A DNA stretch of 28,053 nucleotides from CAG-390 sp051867815 (lineage in GTDB: Bacteria; Bacillota; Clostridia; Oscillospirales; CAG-272), in assembly GCA_051867815.1 (NCBI GenBank), contig JBJDZD010000127.1, positions 1-28,053 of the forward strand. Direction: 5' to 3'. Positions 7,070 to 14,036 of the stretch are shown piece after piece. Both the position numbers and the translations under genes were made by a program. The notes under the pieces were generated by a model. It had not been told where the DNA came from, made no database searches, and was given only the letters and a program-made list of their open reading frames with translations. Numbering within the stretch: position 1 is the first letter of the stretch; each line of letters begins with the position of its first letter.

Positions 7070-7141
7070 CTATTGTCCACATGAAATTACAACAAAATTA
7101 CATAAAGAGCAGAGTAAAATAATTGAGATGATTCGATTCAT
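7070..7141 (-). pseudogene. remnant of a second lipoprotein gene (signal peptide only)
   Basis: On the minus strand an ATG at 7141 opens MNRIISIILLC, followed by a lipobox-like VISC, and stops at TAG (7072-7070) after 23 codons. The start of the neighbouring lipoprotein gene at 8123 reads MNKIISFVLLC. The DNA matches well across the first 13 codons and over about 60 bases upstream (7142-7200 against 8124-8180), with differences mostly at third codon positions. This looks like the 5' end of a tandem copy whose body has been lost. The gap 6815-7211 otherwise holds only the promoter at 6870 and AT-rich sequence. Confidence 0.65.
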
Positions 7142-7200
7142 GTCAGTATACCCCTTTCGCAAAAAATATTTCAAAGCCAAAAAGCACATTGACAGACTGT
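7136..7200 (-). repeat. imperfect direct repeat flanking the lipoprotein gene, copy 1
   Basis: 7136-7200 pairs with 8117-8180 at roughly 75-80% identity by eye, including an identical 14-base core (7162-7175 and 8141-8154). The two copies are 982 bases apart and bracket the lipoprotein gene, as expected after tandem duplication. Confidence 0.65.
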
Positions 7201-7211
7201 AAAGTAAACGA

Positions 7212-8123
7212 TCAGTTAACAAACACGTTCAGAAAATCTCTTATGGAGATAGTTGCGAATACGTTAATGTGATTCTCCCCTGAGATACTGTATTTATCTT
7301 TTTCCATCATGTTCATCAGAGTATCGTAGTATTGACCAAACGTATAAGAAAAATCGTTTTCTTCGCCACGTCGTCCGTCGGAATAGACAGTGTATAAGTG
7401 GAAAGAAAGGTAATATTCACCGTCCAGACAGACACAAGGTATCGTATTCATGCTGTGATAATAAATTGACTTACAATAATACATCGTGCTTGTATTTTGA
7501 GAAAATCGATTCAAATAGCAATTCGGATAGTTTAAGTAGATAAAGGTATCATCGAACACAACGCGATCGTTGACGTTTACTCCGTTTTCAAACGTTGGTT
7601 TGAAGATTTGGAAATGCTGTATATCGGGAACCTTTCTTTCGTTTGAAATAATATCCGTGACGGTTAACGCCCTGTTGATCTGGAACACCACAGCCCATTT
7701 CATATCGTTATAGTATTCCTGAACGTCGGCCTCACTCTTATATCCAACCCAAGTATAGTTATCGGCACAGCAATATCCGAACTCAAAATGATCTTCCGCA
7801 GGATTATAATAGCCGCAAACGAAATAGTAGTCGGTAGGATCAAATGCCACGTGCAAGGGCTGTATTCCGCTTTTTACGTCATTGATCTTTTGAGCAAATG
7901 ATCTGCCAATTATTTCGTAATCCGTCAAATACTGCTCCAAATAAGCAACCAACGTAGCAACAAGATCGCTGTTTTTGTCTATCTCGCCCTCGAAAGCGTC
8001 GGCATCCGAAGTGTTTTCCTGCTCCGGCTCTTTTTCACCGTTGGAATCGCCCCGAATCAAACACCCCGAAAAGCACATAAGCAATAAAGCGCAAAGCAAA
8101 ACAAATGAAATAATTTTATTCAT
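7212..8123 (-). CDS. hypothetical lipoprotein
   Basis: A 303-residue predicted lipoprotein. The type II signal peptide ends in the lipobox FSGC, so Cys21 would be lipidated and the protein anchored on the outer face of the membrane. A low-complexity acidic linker follows (about 25-50, rich in Glu, Asp and Ser). The body is rich in Tyr, Phe and Asn with several cysteines (for example FGYCCADNYTW and YYCKSIYYH) and is probably a beta-rich extracellular domain. I do not recognise a family. The start is the ATG at 8123 with only a weak AAGAG site, so translation may depend on the mini-ORF (8204-8299) that shares its promoter at 8333-8361. Codon use is more AT-rich than in the backbone genes. Confidence 0.8.
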   Translation of the reverse strand: MNKIISFVLLCALLLMCFSGCLIRGDSNGEKEPEQENTSDADAFEGEIDKNSDLVATLVAYLEQYLTDYEIIGRSFAQKINDVKSGIQPLHVAFDPTDYYFVCGYYNPAEDHFEFGYCCADNYTWVGYKSEADVQEYYNDMKWAVVFQINRALTVTDIISNERKVPDIQHFQIFKPTFENGVNVNDRVVFDDTFIYLNYPNCYLNRFSQNTSTMYYCKSIYYHSMNTIPCVCLDGEYYLSFHLYTVYSDGRRGEENDFSYTFGQYYDTLMNMMEKDKYSISGENHINVFATISIRDFLNVFVN

Positions 8124-8180
8124 ATTAGTACGTCTCTTTCAAAAATATTTCAAAATCAAAAAAGTACATAGATAGTCTGC
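8117..8180 (-). repeat. imperfect direct repeat flanking the lipoprotein gene, copy 2
   Basis: Partner of 7136-7200. It covers the first codons and leader of the intact lipoprotein gene. Confidence 0.65.
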
Positions 8181-8203
8181 CAAGCAGTTCAACCCATTCG
8201 CTC

Positions 8204-8299
8204 TTATATTACCGTTTTTAGTTGCCCTCTTTGCCGGTGAAAGCGACATTCGAATACTTTCTGCGACAGGTTAAGCTGCTGATTTTGAACGAAATTCAT
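8204..8299 (-). CDS. 31-codon mini-ORF with consensus ribosome binding site
   Basis: The ATG at 8299-8297 follows GGAGGTGATATT, an ideal Shine-Dalgarno and spacing. The peptide begins MNFVQNQQLNLSQKVF, is basic at its C-terminal half (HRQRGQLK) and ends at TAA (8206-8204). A perfect sigma-A promoter starts its transcript about 25 bases upstream. The bases around the start (GGAGGTG, then ATGAAT and TTCGT) resemble those of the mini-ORF at 6710-6814. It lies 80 bases ahead of the lipoprotein gene. The expression signals are strong; the function is unknown. Confidence 0.6.
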   Translation of the reverse strand: MNFVQNQQLNLSQKVFECRFHRQRGQLKTVI

Positions 8300-8332
8300 A
8301 ATATCACCTCCAACCAATGTATTGTCATCATC

Positions 8333-8361
8333 AGTATAGCATGTTTTTCCTCAATTGTCAA
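8333..8361 (-). promoter_or_regulatory. sigma-A promoter of the mini-ORF/lipoprotein unit
   Basis: Minus strand TTGACA (8361-8356), 17 bases, TATACT (8338-8333). The -35 box directly follows repeat module copy B. Confidence 0.87.
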
Positions 8362-8366
8362 GAATT

Positions 8367-8400
8367 TTTCCAAGCGCATTGTCTAACGAATGGACAAAAA
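8367..8400 (-). repeat. promoter-proximal dispersed repeat module, copy B
   Basis: Shares TTTCCAAGC-R-CATTGTC (plus-strand reading, 8367-8383) and the GACAAAAA edge (8393-8400) with copy A at 5000-5040. Both copies are in the same orientation. In both a hairpin lies on the upstream side; a -35 box lies downstream, 5 bases away here and about 30 bases away in copy A. Confidence 0.7.
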
Positions 8401-8419
8401 ATGGAAAAATTTCCATGCA

Positions 8420-8458
8420 AAAAGCGTTTTGACGGTTTTTAGCCTTCAAAACGCTTTT
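8420..8458 (-). terminator. terminator-like hairpin upstream of repeat copy B
   Basis: Perfect 13-bp arms AAAAGCGTTTTGA (8420-8432) and TCAAAACGCTTTT (8446-8458) with a 13-base loop. On the minus strand it runs into TTTTTGC. Confidence 0.65.
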
Positions 8459-8545
8459 AATGCTGTGTTTTTCCACCTTGGCAAGTATGAGCGGAATAGA
8501 TATCACGATTTTTTCTGCAATTAAGATTGATATTATCAAACAATT

Positions 8546-8717
8546 AATGAAATCGCGCAGAGCGCGATGAAATCCGAGTGTAGCTCGGATGAAATCTTCG
8601 GCTGAAGCCTCAGGCGAAATTAAATCCGCCGCGTCCTTCTCCCCGCGAAGCGGGATTTCATCGCGAAGCGATTTCATCCACACAAGTGGATTTATTCCGC
8701 TATCGGCGGATTTAGTT
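8546..8717. repeat. array of mini-hairpins separated by GATGAAATC / GATTTCATC
   Basis: Three forward units (AATGAAATC 8546, GATGAAATC 8566 and 8588) alternate with short self-complementary spacers (GCGC-AGA-GCGC, CGAG-TGTAG-CTCG, and GCC-TCA-GGC). They are followed by reverse units GATTTCATC at 8654 and 8670 and decayed ones at 8689 and 8709, again split by small stems (CAC-ACAA-GTG, CGC-TATCG-GCG). The left half is thus complementary to the right half. The minus-strand open frame running through this DNA (8351-8683) is a by-product of the repeat. Confidence 0.75.
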
Positions 8718-8766
8718 GAAAAAAGCCAAGTCGAAAGACTTGGCTGTCGAAAGACTTGGCTTTTTT
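8718..8766 (-). terminator. terminator of the tRNA-Thr gene with duplicated arm
   Basis: AGCCAAGTC (8724-8732) pairs with GACTTGGCT (8737-8745) around a GAAA loop, and the right arm is repeated at 8749-8761. On the minus strand the hairpin is followed by TTTTTT (8723-8718). It lies directly 3' of the tRNA. Confidence 0.85.
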
Positions 8767-8767
8767 C

Positions 8768-8842
8768 TGGAGCTGATGGAGGGATTTGAACCCTCGACCT
8801 GCTGATTACGAATCAGCTGCACTACCCCTGTGCTACATCAGC
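8768..8842 (-). tRNA. tRNA-Thr (anticodon CGU)
   Basis: The 75-base cloverleaf is complete on the minus strand: acceptor GCTGATG / CATCAGC, D stem GCAC / GTGC, anticodon stem GCTGA / TCAGC with loop TTCGTAA (anticodon CGT, reading ACG), variable loop AGGTC, T stem GAGGG / CCCTC with TTCAAAT, a T discriminator and an encoded CCA. A promoter is just upstream and a strong terminator just downstream, so it is a single-gene unit. Confidence 0.96.
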
Positions 8843-8852
8843 GAGCCATAAT

Positions 8853-8881
8853 ATTATATCACAAAGAAACGGATTTTGCAA
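8853..8881 (-). promoter_or_regulatory. promoter of tRNA-Thr
   Basis: Minus strand TTGCAA (8881-8876), 17 bases, TATAAT (8858-8853), 10 bases before the mature tRNA 5' end. Confidence 0.82.
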
Positions 8882-8906
8882 TACCTTTTTTGCATTTTTT
8901 TGATTT

Positions 8907-8943
8907 TTTATGCCCGATTGCCGAAAAAGCAATCGGGCATAAA
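8907..8943 (-). terminator. strong hairpin after the ABC exporter operon
   Basis: TTTATGCCCGATTGC and its complement form a 15-bp perfect stem with a 7-base loop, 4 bases past the ABC operon stop. The following bases on the minus strand are A-rich rather than T-rich, so it is an atypical terminator or an RNA-stabilising hairpin. Confidence 0.5.
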
Positions 8944-8947
8944 CCGT

Positions 8948-10732
8948 TCAGGCGTTAACTTGCTTGAACTGTGCGCCGTAAAGGTCGGCGTAGAAACCGT
9001 TTTTATTCATCAGCTGTTCGTGGTTACCCTGCTCGATGATCTTGCCGTCCTTCATAACCAGTATGCAATCGGCGTTCTTGATCGTTCCGAGGCGGTGGGC
9101 GACGATAAAGGACGTTCTGCCCTCCATCAGCTTCTCAAAAGCCTCGCTTATCTTTATCTCGGTGCGCGTATCTATTGAGGACGTAGCCTCGTCGAGAATG
9201 AGCATCGGGGGCAGGCAGAGCATAACTCGCGCAATGCAGAGCAGCTGCTTCTGTCCTTGGGAAAGCCTGCCACCGTCCTCGCCGAGAGGCGTATCGTAGC
9301 CCTGTGGCAGACGTTTGATAAAGGAGTGTGCGCGTGCGGCTCTTGCCGCCGCTTCGACCTCCTCGTCCGTCGCATCGGGGCGTCCCATGGTCAAATTCTC
9401 ACGAATAGTACCCGAAGACAGCCACGTATCCTGAAGCACCATACCGAACGACGAGCGCAGACTGCGGCGACTGATGCGCGAGATCGGCACGCCGTCCACC
9501 TCAATGCTGCCGCCCGTCGGCTCGTAGAATCGCATAAAGAGATTGATGAGCGTCGTTTTACCGCAGCCCGTGGGACCGACGATGGCAATTCTCTGCCCGG
9601 GCTTTGCCCGGAAGTTCAGCCCCTCCATGAAGGGCTTTTCATTATAGCTGAAGGCAAGGCCGTGTGCCTCAAGCCTGCCCGAAAGCTTTTCGGGGTCAAG
9701 CTCGATGCTGTCTGTATCCGGCTCGGGCATTTCCTCTGCGTCAAGAAGCTCGAAAACGCGGAGCGCGCTCGCAAGCGAGGATTGAAGCTCGGTAACAACT
9801 CCGGAAAGCTCGTTGAAGGGCTTGGCGTAGTTCGATGCGTAGGTCAAAAGGCAGGAGATGTCGCCGGCGGTTATCGTGCTTCCCGTACCTATCGAAAACA
9901 GTGCGGAAACGAGTGCAACGCCGCAGTAAACGAGGTTGTTTACAAATCTCGTTGCCGGGTTGGTAAGCGACGAATAGAACACCGCCTTCGTTGCGACCGT
10001 TCTGTACCGTTCGTTCAGCTCATCGAAGCGCTCAAGGCTGTCCTTTTGATGGGAGAAAGCGGTAATCACGTCGCGTCCTCCGACGCTTTCATCAATGAGA
10101 GCCGTCTGCTCTGCGGCGGTCTCGGTGCGCTTCTTAAAGAGGGAGAAGGTCTTTGACGCAATGAATCCGGCAACGAACATCGACATCGGCGTAAGCACCG
10201 CAACTATCAGCGCGACCTTCCAATTTATGATGATCATGAAAACAAGCGTAATGATAACGCCCAGAACGCTTGAATAAAGCTGGATAAGTCCCGTCAAGAG
10301 GCCCTCGGAAAGGCGGTCGGTGTCTGCAATGATGCGCGAAAGGACATCGCCCGACGGATGGCTGTCAAAGTACGATACGGGCAGGCGCTGGAGCTTGCGT
10401 ATCGCCTCGGCGCGAATGTCGCGGACTATCATGGTGCCGGCACGGGTTGCGATGAGGCGCACAAGCCAATCAAGTACTGCTCCGGCAAGCGTGAGTGCAA
10501 AAATAACGGGGATTATCCTTGCAATTCCCTCAAAGTCGACCTTACCGGCTTCAACGATGAGATCAATGCCCTCGCCAACGAGGACGGGAATGAAATGCGA
10601 CATCAGCGCGGATGCCGCCGCAAACAAAAATGCGATAACGAACAGAGGCAGGAAACGTCGCGAGAAGCCGAGAAGTCTGCCGATGACGTACTTCTGCTCC
10701 GACTTTGAAAGCTTTTGTGAGTTTTTAGCCAT
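8948..10732 (-). CDS. ABC exporter half-transporter, ATP-binding/permease subunit 2
   Basis: A 594-residue half-transporter: an N-terminal six-helix exporter domain (about 30-320) and a C-terminal nucleotide-binding domain. Walker A is GPTGCGKTT, the signature is the non-canonical LSQGQ, and Walker B is MLILDEATSS with the catalytic Glu intact, followed by an AHRLGTI switch histidine. With its partner it should form a heterodimeric type IV exporter (BmrCD, LmrCD or TM287/288 type) in the cytoplasmic membrane, exporting drugs, lipids or peptides. Its ATG overlaps the partner's stop by one base (TGATG). The altered signature here and the altered Walker B in the partner would meet in the same ATP site. 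Confidence 0.94.
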   Translation of the reverse strand: MAKNSQKLSKSEQKYVIGRLLGFSRRFLPLFVIAFLFAAASALMSHFIPVLVGEGIDLIVEAGKVDFEGIARIIPVIFALTLAGAVLDWLVRLIATRAGTMIVRDIRAEAIRKLQRLPVSYFDSHPSGDVLSRIIADTDRLSEGLLTGLIQLYSSVLGVIITLVFMIIINWKVALIVAVLTPMSMFVAGFIASKTFSLFKKRTETAAEQTALIDESVGGRDVITAFSHQKDSLERFDELNERYRTVATKAVFYSSLTNPATRFVNNLVYCGVALVSALFSIGTGSTITAGDISCLLTYASNYAKPFNELSGVVTELQSSLASALRVFELLDAEEMPEPDTDSIELDPEKLSGRLEAHGLAFSYNEKPFMEGLNFRAKPGQRIAIVGPTGCGKTTLINLFMRFYEPTGGSIEVDGVPISRISRRSLRSSFGMVLQDTWLSSGTIRENLTMGRPDATDEEVEAAARAARAHSFIKRLPQGYDTPLGEDGGRLSQGQKQLLCIARVMLCLPPMLILDEATSSIDTRTEIKISEAFEKLMEGRTSFIVAHRLGTIKNADCILVMKDGKIIEQGNHEQLMNKNGFYADLYGAQFKQVNA

Positions 10733-12456
10733 CAGTTTTCACCTCCGTACTGCGTTGCATATATCTCGCGGTAGACCTCGCAGGTGCCGATAAGCTCATC
10801 GTGAGTTCCGATGCCTGCCGCTTCGCCGTCGTCAAGAACCACAATGCTGTCCGCATCCATTACGGCAGACGGCCTTTGCGAGATAATGACGGTGGCAGGT
10901 GCATCCTCAAGCTTTGCTATATTGGTTCTGACCTTGAGGTCGGTTGCAAAGTCGAGAGCCGAAAAGCTGTCGTCAAGAATGAGTATTCTGGGCTTGCGGA
11001 TAAGGGCCCGGGCTATGGCAAGACGCTGGCGCTGTCCGCCGGAGAAATTTGCTCCGCGCGCTTCAACGCGAGCCTCAATGCCGCCCTCCTTTGCAAGGAC
11101 GAAATCAAGCGCACCTGCAGCGTCAAGTGCCGCGCGGATATCGTCGTCCGTGGCGTTCGGGTTGCCCCAACGCATGTTTTGTGCGACCGTACCCGCAAAA
11201 AGATGCGATGACTGCGGTACTATTGCGATCAGCTTGCGCAGGTCCATAACGGAATAATCCTTGACGTTCTTACCGAACACGCGGACCTCGCCGCCCGTTG
11301 CATCGTAAAATCTCGGAATGAGATCGATGAGGGTGGTCTTGCCCGAGCCGGTGCCGCCGAGAACGCCGAGGCGTTTGCCGGCTGCAAGCTCAAAGCTGAT
11401 ATTCGAGAGCGAATTGCCCTTGCTGTCCCTGTATCGGAAGGAAACCGAGCAAAATTCGATTGCAGGTGCGCTTTGGTCAATCTGTGTCTGCTCGTGTTCC
11501 TCATCACTTTCAAGCGGAAGCGCAAGCACGCCCGAAATCCTCTTGGCGCACGCGCCGGCTTTGGTGAGCGTGACGATGAGGTTTGCGAGCTTGACAAGCT
11601 CCACGAGTATCTGAGACATGTAATTCCAAAGCGCAATGATCTGTCCCTGTGTCAGCCTTCCGGAATCAACGGCAAGTCCGCCGTTTTTGACTATCATGAT
11701 TATCGCGATATTGACGATGATGTAGGTCAGCGGATTGAGAAGCGAAGAAACACCGCCCGCGAAGATGCTTTCCTTTGAATGAGCGTCGTTTGCTTCGTCA
11801 AAGCTATCCACCTGCTCGTCCTCGTGATTGAAGGCGCGGATAACGCGCACGCCGCGGAGATTATCGCGCGTGTGACGGGTGAGTCTATCGAGCTTCGCCT
11901 GCACCTTTGCAAACATCGGAATGCCGAGAAGTATGATCGCAAAAACGATCACGGCAAGCGCCGGAACGGCAAGCACGAATATCAGCGACATCTCCGGGTC
12001 GGTTATATAAGCCATGACAACGGCACCGAAAACTATAAACGGTGAGCGCAGAAGCAAGCGCAAGCCGAGGTTGAGGCCGTTTTGAACGCGATCGACATCG
12101 GCGGTAAGTCTGGTCAGAAGCGCAGAAGCGCCCGCCTTGTCCGCTTCCTCACGGGGAAGATACAGCAGATGCTTGAACAGGTCGCGGCGCAAAGCGCAGG
12201 AGAATCCGACGGCAGCCTGCGCCGAAAAATATTGCGAGGTCAAAGAAAGCGCCATGCCGACGGCACCGCAAAGCACCATAAGTCCGCACATGCGCCAAAC
12301 GAGCGACGGGTCGCCTCCCTCTCCCACTCCCTTGTCGATGATCTCGGCAACGAGGATAGGAACGAAAAGCTCAAGCAGAGCCTCTCCGAGCTTCATAAAG
12401 GGCGCGGCGAAGGTCTGCCGCCGATAACCCTTCGTGTACTTCCATAGTCTTTTCAT
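10732..12456 (-). CDS. ABC exporter half-transporter, ATP-binding/permease subunit 1
   Basis: A 574-residue half-transporter with six predicted membrane helices (about 15-310) and a C-terminal ATPase domain. It has Walker A GGTGSGKTT, a canonical FSGGQRQRLAIARAL signature and Walker B LILDDSFSALD, where the usual catalytic Glu is Asp. That substitution is the hallmark of the degenerate site in heterodimeric exporters. The start is the ATG at 12456, with a promoter at 12488-12516. It is the first gene of a two-gene operon. The substrate is unknown; multidrug export is only the most common assignment. Confidence 0.94.
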   Translation of the reverse strand: MKRLWKYTKGYRRQTFAAPFMKLGEALLELFVPILVAEIIDKGVGEGGDPSLVWRMCGLMVLCGAVGMALSLTSQYFSAQAAVGFSCALRRDLFKHLLYLPREEADKAGASALLTRLTADVDRVQNGLNLGLRLLLRSPFIVFGAVVMAYITDPEMSLIFVLAVPALAVIVFAIILLGIPMFAKVQAKLDRLTRHTRDNLRGVRVIRAFNHEDEQVDSFDEANDAHSKESIFAGGVSSLLNPLTYIIVNIAIIMIVKNGGLAVDSGRLTQGQIIALWNYMSQILVELVKLANLIVTLTKAGACAKRISGVLALPLESDEEHEQTQIDQSAPAIEFCSVSFRYRDSKGNSLSNISFELAAGKRLGVLGGTGSGKTTLIDLIPRFYDATGGEVRVFGKNVKDYSVMDLRKLIAIVPQSSHLFAGTVAQNMRWGNPNATDDDIRAALDAAGALDFVLAKEGGIEARVEARGANFSGGQRQRLAIARALIRKPRILILDDSFSALDFATDLKVRTNIAKLEDAPATVIISQRPSAVMDADSIVVLDDGEAAGIGTHDELIGTCEVYREIYATQYGGEN

Positions 12457-12487
12457 AATTCCACTCTCAAAATTTCATTATTGTAAT

Positions 12488-12516
12488 ATTATATCATATA
12501 ATCGTTGAAATAACAA
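12488..12516 (-). promoter_or_regulatory. promoter of the ABC exporter operon
   Basis: Minus strand TTGTTA (12516-12511), 17 bases, TATAAT (12493-12488). Confidence 0.65.
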
Positions 12517-12565
12517 TACCAAAAACGAAATTATCAAGCCAAACTGACAAAAATTGACTACCCTA

Positions 12566-12594
12566 TTGACATTTTTATCTTAATGAGATAAAAT
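12566..12594 (+). promoter_or_regulatory. promoter of the GHL10 lipoprotein gene
   Basis: TTGACA (12566-12571), 17 bases, TAAAAT (12589-12594); a GGAGG site follows 8 bases before the ATG at 12622. Confidence 0.8.
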
Positions 12595-12621
12595 ATACAT
12601 ATCAAATAGCGGAGGAAAAAC

Positions 12622-13989
12622 ATGAAAAACAAGTTATTCAGAGCTTTTGCGCTGTGCTTGGCTCTTCTCACGGTCTGCGGATGCGTTCCCGACACCCCGG
12701 CCGACACAACCGATGTTGAGGCGGATGTCACTCCCGAGGTGAGCACCGACGAATCAACTACAGAAGAAACCACGAATGAAGGAACCACCGAGGAGGCAAC
12801 GAAAGACCCCATGGAAGGCTTGACCAATCCCTACACTCCCCTCAATTATGAGGACATGAAGGCTATGTGGCTATCGCAATTTGATCTGAGCAGCGTTTAC
12901 TGCTCCTCCGGCGCACAGAGAAGCGAAACGAGCTACCGCGCCTATGTTGAAAAAATACTTGACAATGTCAAAGCAAACGGCTTCAACACCGTTATCGTTC
13001 AGGTTCGCCCGAATGCGGACAGCATGTACCCCTCCGAATACTACCCAATGTCGAAATACGTTGTGGGGAGCTACGGTATGAAGGCGCAGTATGACCCCTT
13101 TGTCATCATGGTAGAGGAAGCGCACGAACGCGAGCTTTCCGTTCAGGCGTGGATCAACCCCATGCGCGCCATGTCAACCTCGGAGATCTCCTCCGTTTCA
13201 AACGACTACCTTATCAAGCAATGGTACAAGAACACCTCCAAGCGCGGCAAATACGTCGTTGCAAACGGCAATAACTACTATCTCAACCCCGCATACGAGG
13301 ATGTACGCGAGCTGATCATTAACGGTGCACGAGAGATTATGCTCAAATACAACGTTGACGGCCTTCACATGGACGACTACTTCTACCCCACCGACGACGC
13401 ATCCTTTGATTCTGCGGCATACAAGGAATACAAGGCAAACGGCGGCACAAAGACCCTGCTGAATTTCCGCAAGGAAAATCTCAACCTCCTTGTTTCCGGG
13501 CTTTACTCCGCAGTCAAGGAGATCAACAAGGATATGATCTTCGGTATCAGCCCTGCCGGCAATATCAACAACGTTCGCGGTGACGGCGCGGACGTCGACA
13601 CATGGTGCGCCAATGCAGGATACATAGATTACATCTGCCCCCAGGTCTATTTCGGACTTGAGCACCAGACCTATGATTTCGTCAAGGTTTGCAATACGTG
13701 GCAGAACATTATAAAGATCGACAGCGTCAAGCTCATAATCGGCATGACCCTCGGCAAAGCGAAGTCCAAGGTGGACAACTACGCAGGAACGGGCAAAAAC
13801 GAATGGGCTGAGCATGACGACGTTCTCAAGCGCTGTCTGGAGCATACGGCAACGCTTGATAAATGCACGGGCGTGGCGTACTTCTGCTATCAGTATTTCT
13901 ACAATCCCACCTCGGGCGACGAGGAATCCGCAACCAAGAAAGAAAGGGATAATTTCATTCCCTTGCTGAAAGATATCTCGTGGAAATAA
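12622..13989 (+). CDS. GHL10/DUF187-family glycoside-hydrolase-like lipoprotein
   Basis: A 455-residue exported lipoprotein: a signal peptide with lipobox VCGC (Cys21), a Thr/Glu-rich low-complexity linker to about residue 65, then one large domain. WLSQFDLSSVY, FNTVIVQVRPNADSMYPS, VQAWINPMR, DGLHMDDYFYP and PQVYFG are typical of the glycosyl-hydrolase-like 10 (YngK/DUF187) TIM barrel, thought to cleave cell-wall or extracellular polysaccharide. The DD in the DGLHMDDY loop is a likely active-site element. The start is fixed by GGAGG. The gene is monocistronic, with its own promoter and terminator (13996-14023), and divergent from the ABC exporter. Confidence 0.9.
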   Translation: MKNKLFRAFALCLALLTVCGCVPDTPADTTDVEADVTPEVSTDESTTEETTNEGTTEEATKDPMEGLTNPYTPLNYEDMKAMWLSQFDLSSVYCSSGAQRSETSYRAYVEKILDNVKANGFNTVIVQVRPNADSMYPSEYYPMSKYVVGSYGMKAQYDPFVIMVEEAHERELSVQAWINPMRAMSTSEISSVSNDYLIKQWYKNTSKRGKYVVANGNNYYLNPAYEDVRELIINGAREIMLKYNVDGLHMDDYFYPTDDASFDSAAYKEYKANGGTKTLLNFRKENLNLLVSGLYSAVKEINKDMIFGISPAGNINNVRGDGADVDTWCANAGYIDYICPQVYFGLEHQTYDFVKVCNTWQNIIKIDSVKLIIGMTLGKAKSKVDNYAGTGKNEWAEHDDVLKRCLEHTATLDKCTGVAYFCYQYFYNPTSGDEESATKKERDNFIPLLKDISWK

Positions 13990-13995
13990 TAATAT

Positions 13996-14023
13996 GAGCG
14001 GCAGCCGATTTCGGCTGCCGCTC
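13996..14023 (+). terminator. terminator hairpin between convergent genes
   Basis: GAGCGGCAGCCG and its complement form a 12-bp stem with a 4-base loop between the ends of the lipoprotein gene (13989) and thrS (14037). The T-tract is weak on the plus strand (ACTTATTAAT) and AT-rich on the minus side. Confidence 0.7.
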
Positions 14024-14036
14024 ACTTATTAATAGT

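Noticed and set aside
7044..7202. A 52-codon plus-strand ORF (starts MKHYTANKRYC)
   Set aside because: It is antisense to the truncated lipoprotein start and its leader; the ribosome binding site is spaced too far (about 12 bases) and the frame is not kept in the homologous region at 8117-8180.
8351..8683. A 110-codon minus-strand open frame
   Set aside because: It runs through the mini-hairpin array, a terminator-like hairpin, the dispersed module and the promoter at 8333-8361; its sequence is explained by repeats and it has no ribosome binding site.
8546..8717. Possible CRISPR array
   Set aside because: The repeated unit is only 9 bases, changes orientation midway, and the intervening sequences are short palindromes rather than unique spacers; no cas genes are present.
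9257..10156. Long plus-strand open frame opposite the ABC exporter (also 14124-15314, 21582-22691 and 24936-25919)
   Set aside because: These are antisense shadows caused by GC-rich codon bias of real genes; none has a ribosome binding site with a recognisable protein.
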